From: Hyphobacterium marinum | GTDB lineage: Bacteria > Pseudomonadota > Alphaproteobacteria > Caulobacterales > Maricaulaceae | Reading direction: 5' to 3' | NCBI RefSeq assembly: GCF_036330325.1 | Contig: NZ_JAZDRO010000005.1 | Coordinates: forward strand, 124,001-188,000 | Length of the DNA: 64,000 nucleotides | In this document: one piece after another, positions 63,867 to 64,000 of the stretch | Layout: each line of letters starts with the position of its first letter | Position numbering within the stretch: position 1 is the stretch's first letter | Translations under genes and position numbers: made by a program | The notes under the pieces: model-generated | Seen by the model: the letters and a program-made list of their open reading frames with translations, nothing else | The model's database searches: none | What the model was told of the DNA's origin: nothing

Positions 63867-64000
63867 TCAGGACGCTGGCTCCTCCAGTCTTCCCTGAATT
63901 TCCAGCAAGTCCGCCCACGCCTTCGCCTTTTCCTGCGGGCGGCGCAGGAGGAAAGCCGGGTGGAAGATCGGCATCGTGTCGACGTGCTCGCCAGGCTCGA
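63867..64000 (-). CDS. uracil-DNA glycosylase family 4/5-like (3' end only)
   Basis: The last 43 codons before the stop at 63867 read EPGEHVDTMPIFHPAFLLRRP then EKAKAWADLL. MPIFHPAFLLRRP corresponds to the second active-site motif (HPxxLLR) of family 4/5 uracil-DNA glycosylases. The N-terminal part, with the first motif and the iron-sulfur cysteines, is outside the window. Confidence 0.75.
   Translation of the reverse strand, partial: EPGEHVDTMPIFHPAFLLRRPQEKAKAWADLLEIQGRLEEPAS

Overview
This 64 kb window is a dense, GC-rich stretch of an alphaproteobacterial chromosome. It most resembles a Caulobacterales/Maricaulales-type (Hyphomonadaceae-like) organism. The evidence is a TIGR02301-type protein known only from alphaproteobacteria, the glyQ-glyS-ppdK order, a COG4111 (NadQ/NrtR-type) regulator beside nadABC, a UbiK/YqiC protein, and a TTAA-N7-TTAA (CtrA-type) box. 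These assignments come from reading the sequence only; no database search was run.

Layout. 1-9.3 kb: YbjQ-like protein (cut by the edge), thymidine kinase, a long acyl-CoA dehydrogenase, cytochrome b561 + YceI, Sua5/TsaC, a D-2-hydroxyacid dehydrogenase, YaaA, 3-hydroxybutyrate dehydrogenase and an SRAP DNA-protein crosslink protein. 9.3-24 kb: two Nudix hydrolases, a Ca/Na antiporter, a QueD homologue without its usual cysteine, DsrE, folB with a FolM-like pteridine reductase, uvrC-pgsA, an OmpR/EnvZ-type pair, proC, ubiK, lgt, a MidA-like methyltransferase, prs and a lone response regulator. 24-29.8 kb: lipocalin, an uncharacterised three-gene operon (KAS III-like enzyme, haem-oxygenase-fold diiron protein, unknown protein) and uvrB. 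29.8-32.2 kb: an AT-rich two-gene island, ATPase + DUF4435/Toprim, which looks like a PARIS-type anti-phage system. It is followed by about 700 bp of packed palindromic repeats. 33-46 kb: small membrane and secreted proteins, tag, two tandem FabH-like synthases, a repeat-bounded DUF559 nuclease gene, ygfZ, a GT9 glycosyltransferase, a dihydroorotase and a universal stress protein. 45-51 kb: the NAD module (HD hydrolase, COG4111 regulator, two matching operators, nadA-nadB-nadC). 51-64 kb: an esterase, a large unknown lipoprotein, a cell-wall hydrolase, ppdK, glyS, GST, glyQ, then an ECF sigma factor / Tat ferritin-like / cytochrome c operon, and the end of a family-4-type uracil-DNA glycosylase at the edge.

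How the genes work together. DNA repair is over-represented (uvrC, uvrB, tag, SRAP, UDG). Folate/pterin genes sit together (folB, FolM-like). NAD synthesis appears to be controlled by a Nudix-like regulator acting on two operators that overlap the nadA start region.

The most unusual thread is a set of palindromic intergenic repeat families (A-F here). One copy (58986-59068) is inserted in frame inside glyS. Two inverted copies bracket a DUF559 (VSR-like) endonuclease gene and encode its last residues. This suggests, as inference only, that DUF559 nucleases may be the mobilising partners of these palindromes. No tRNA, rRNA, CRISPR array, prophage or classical IS transposase was seen.
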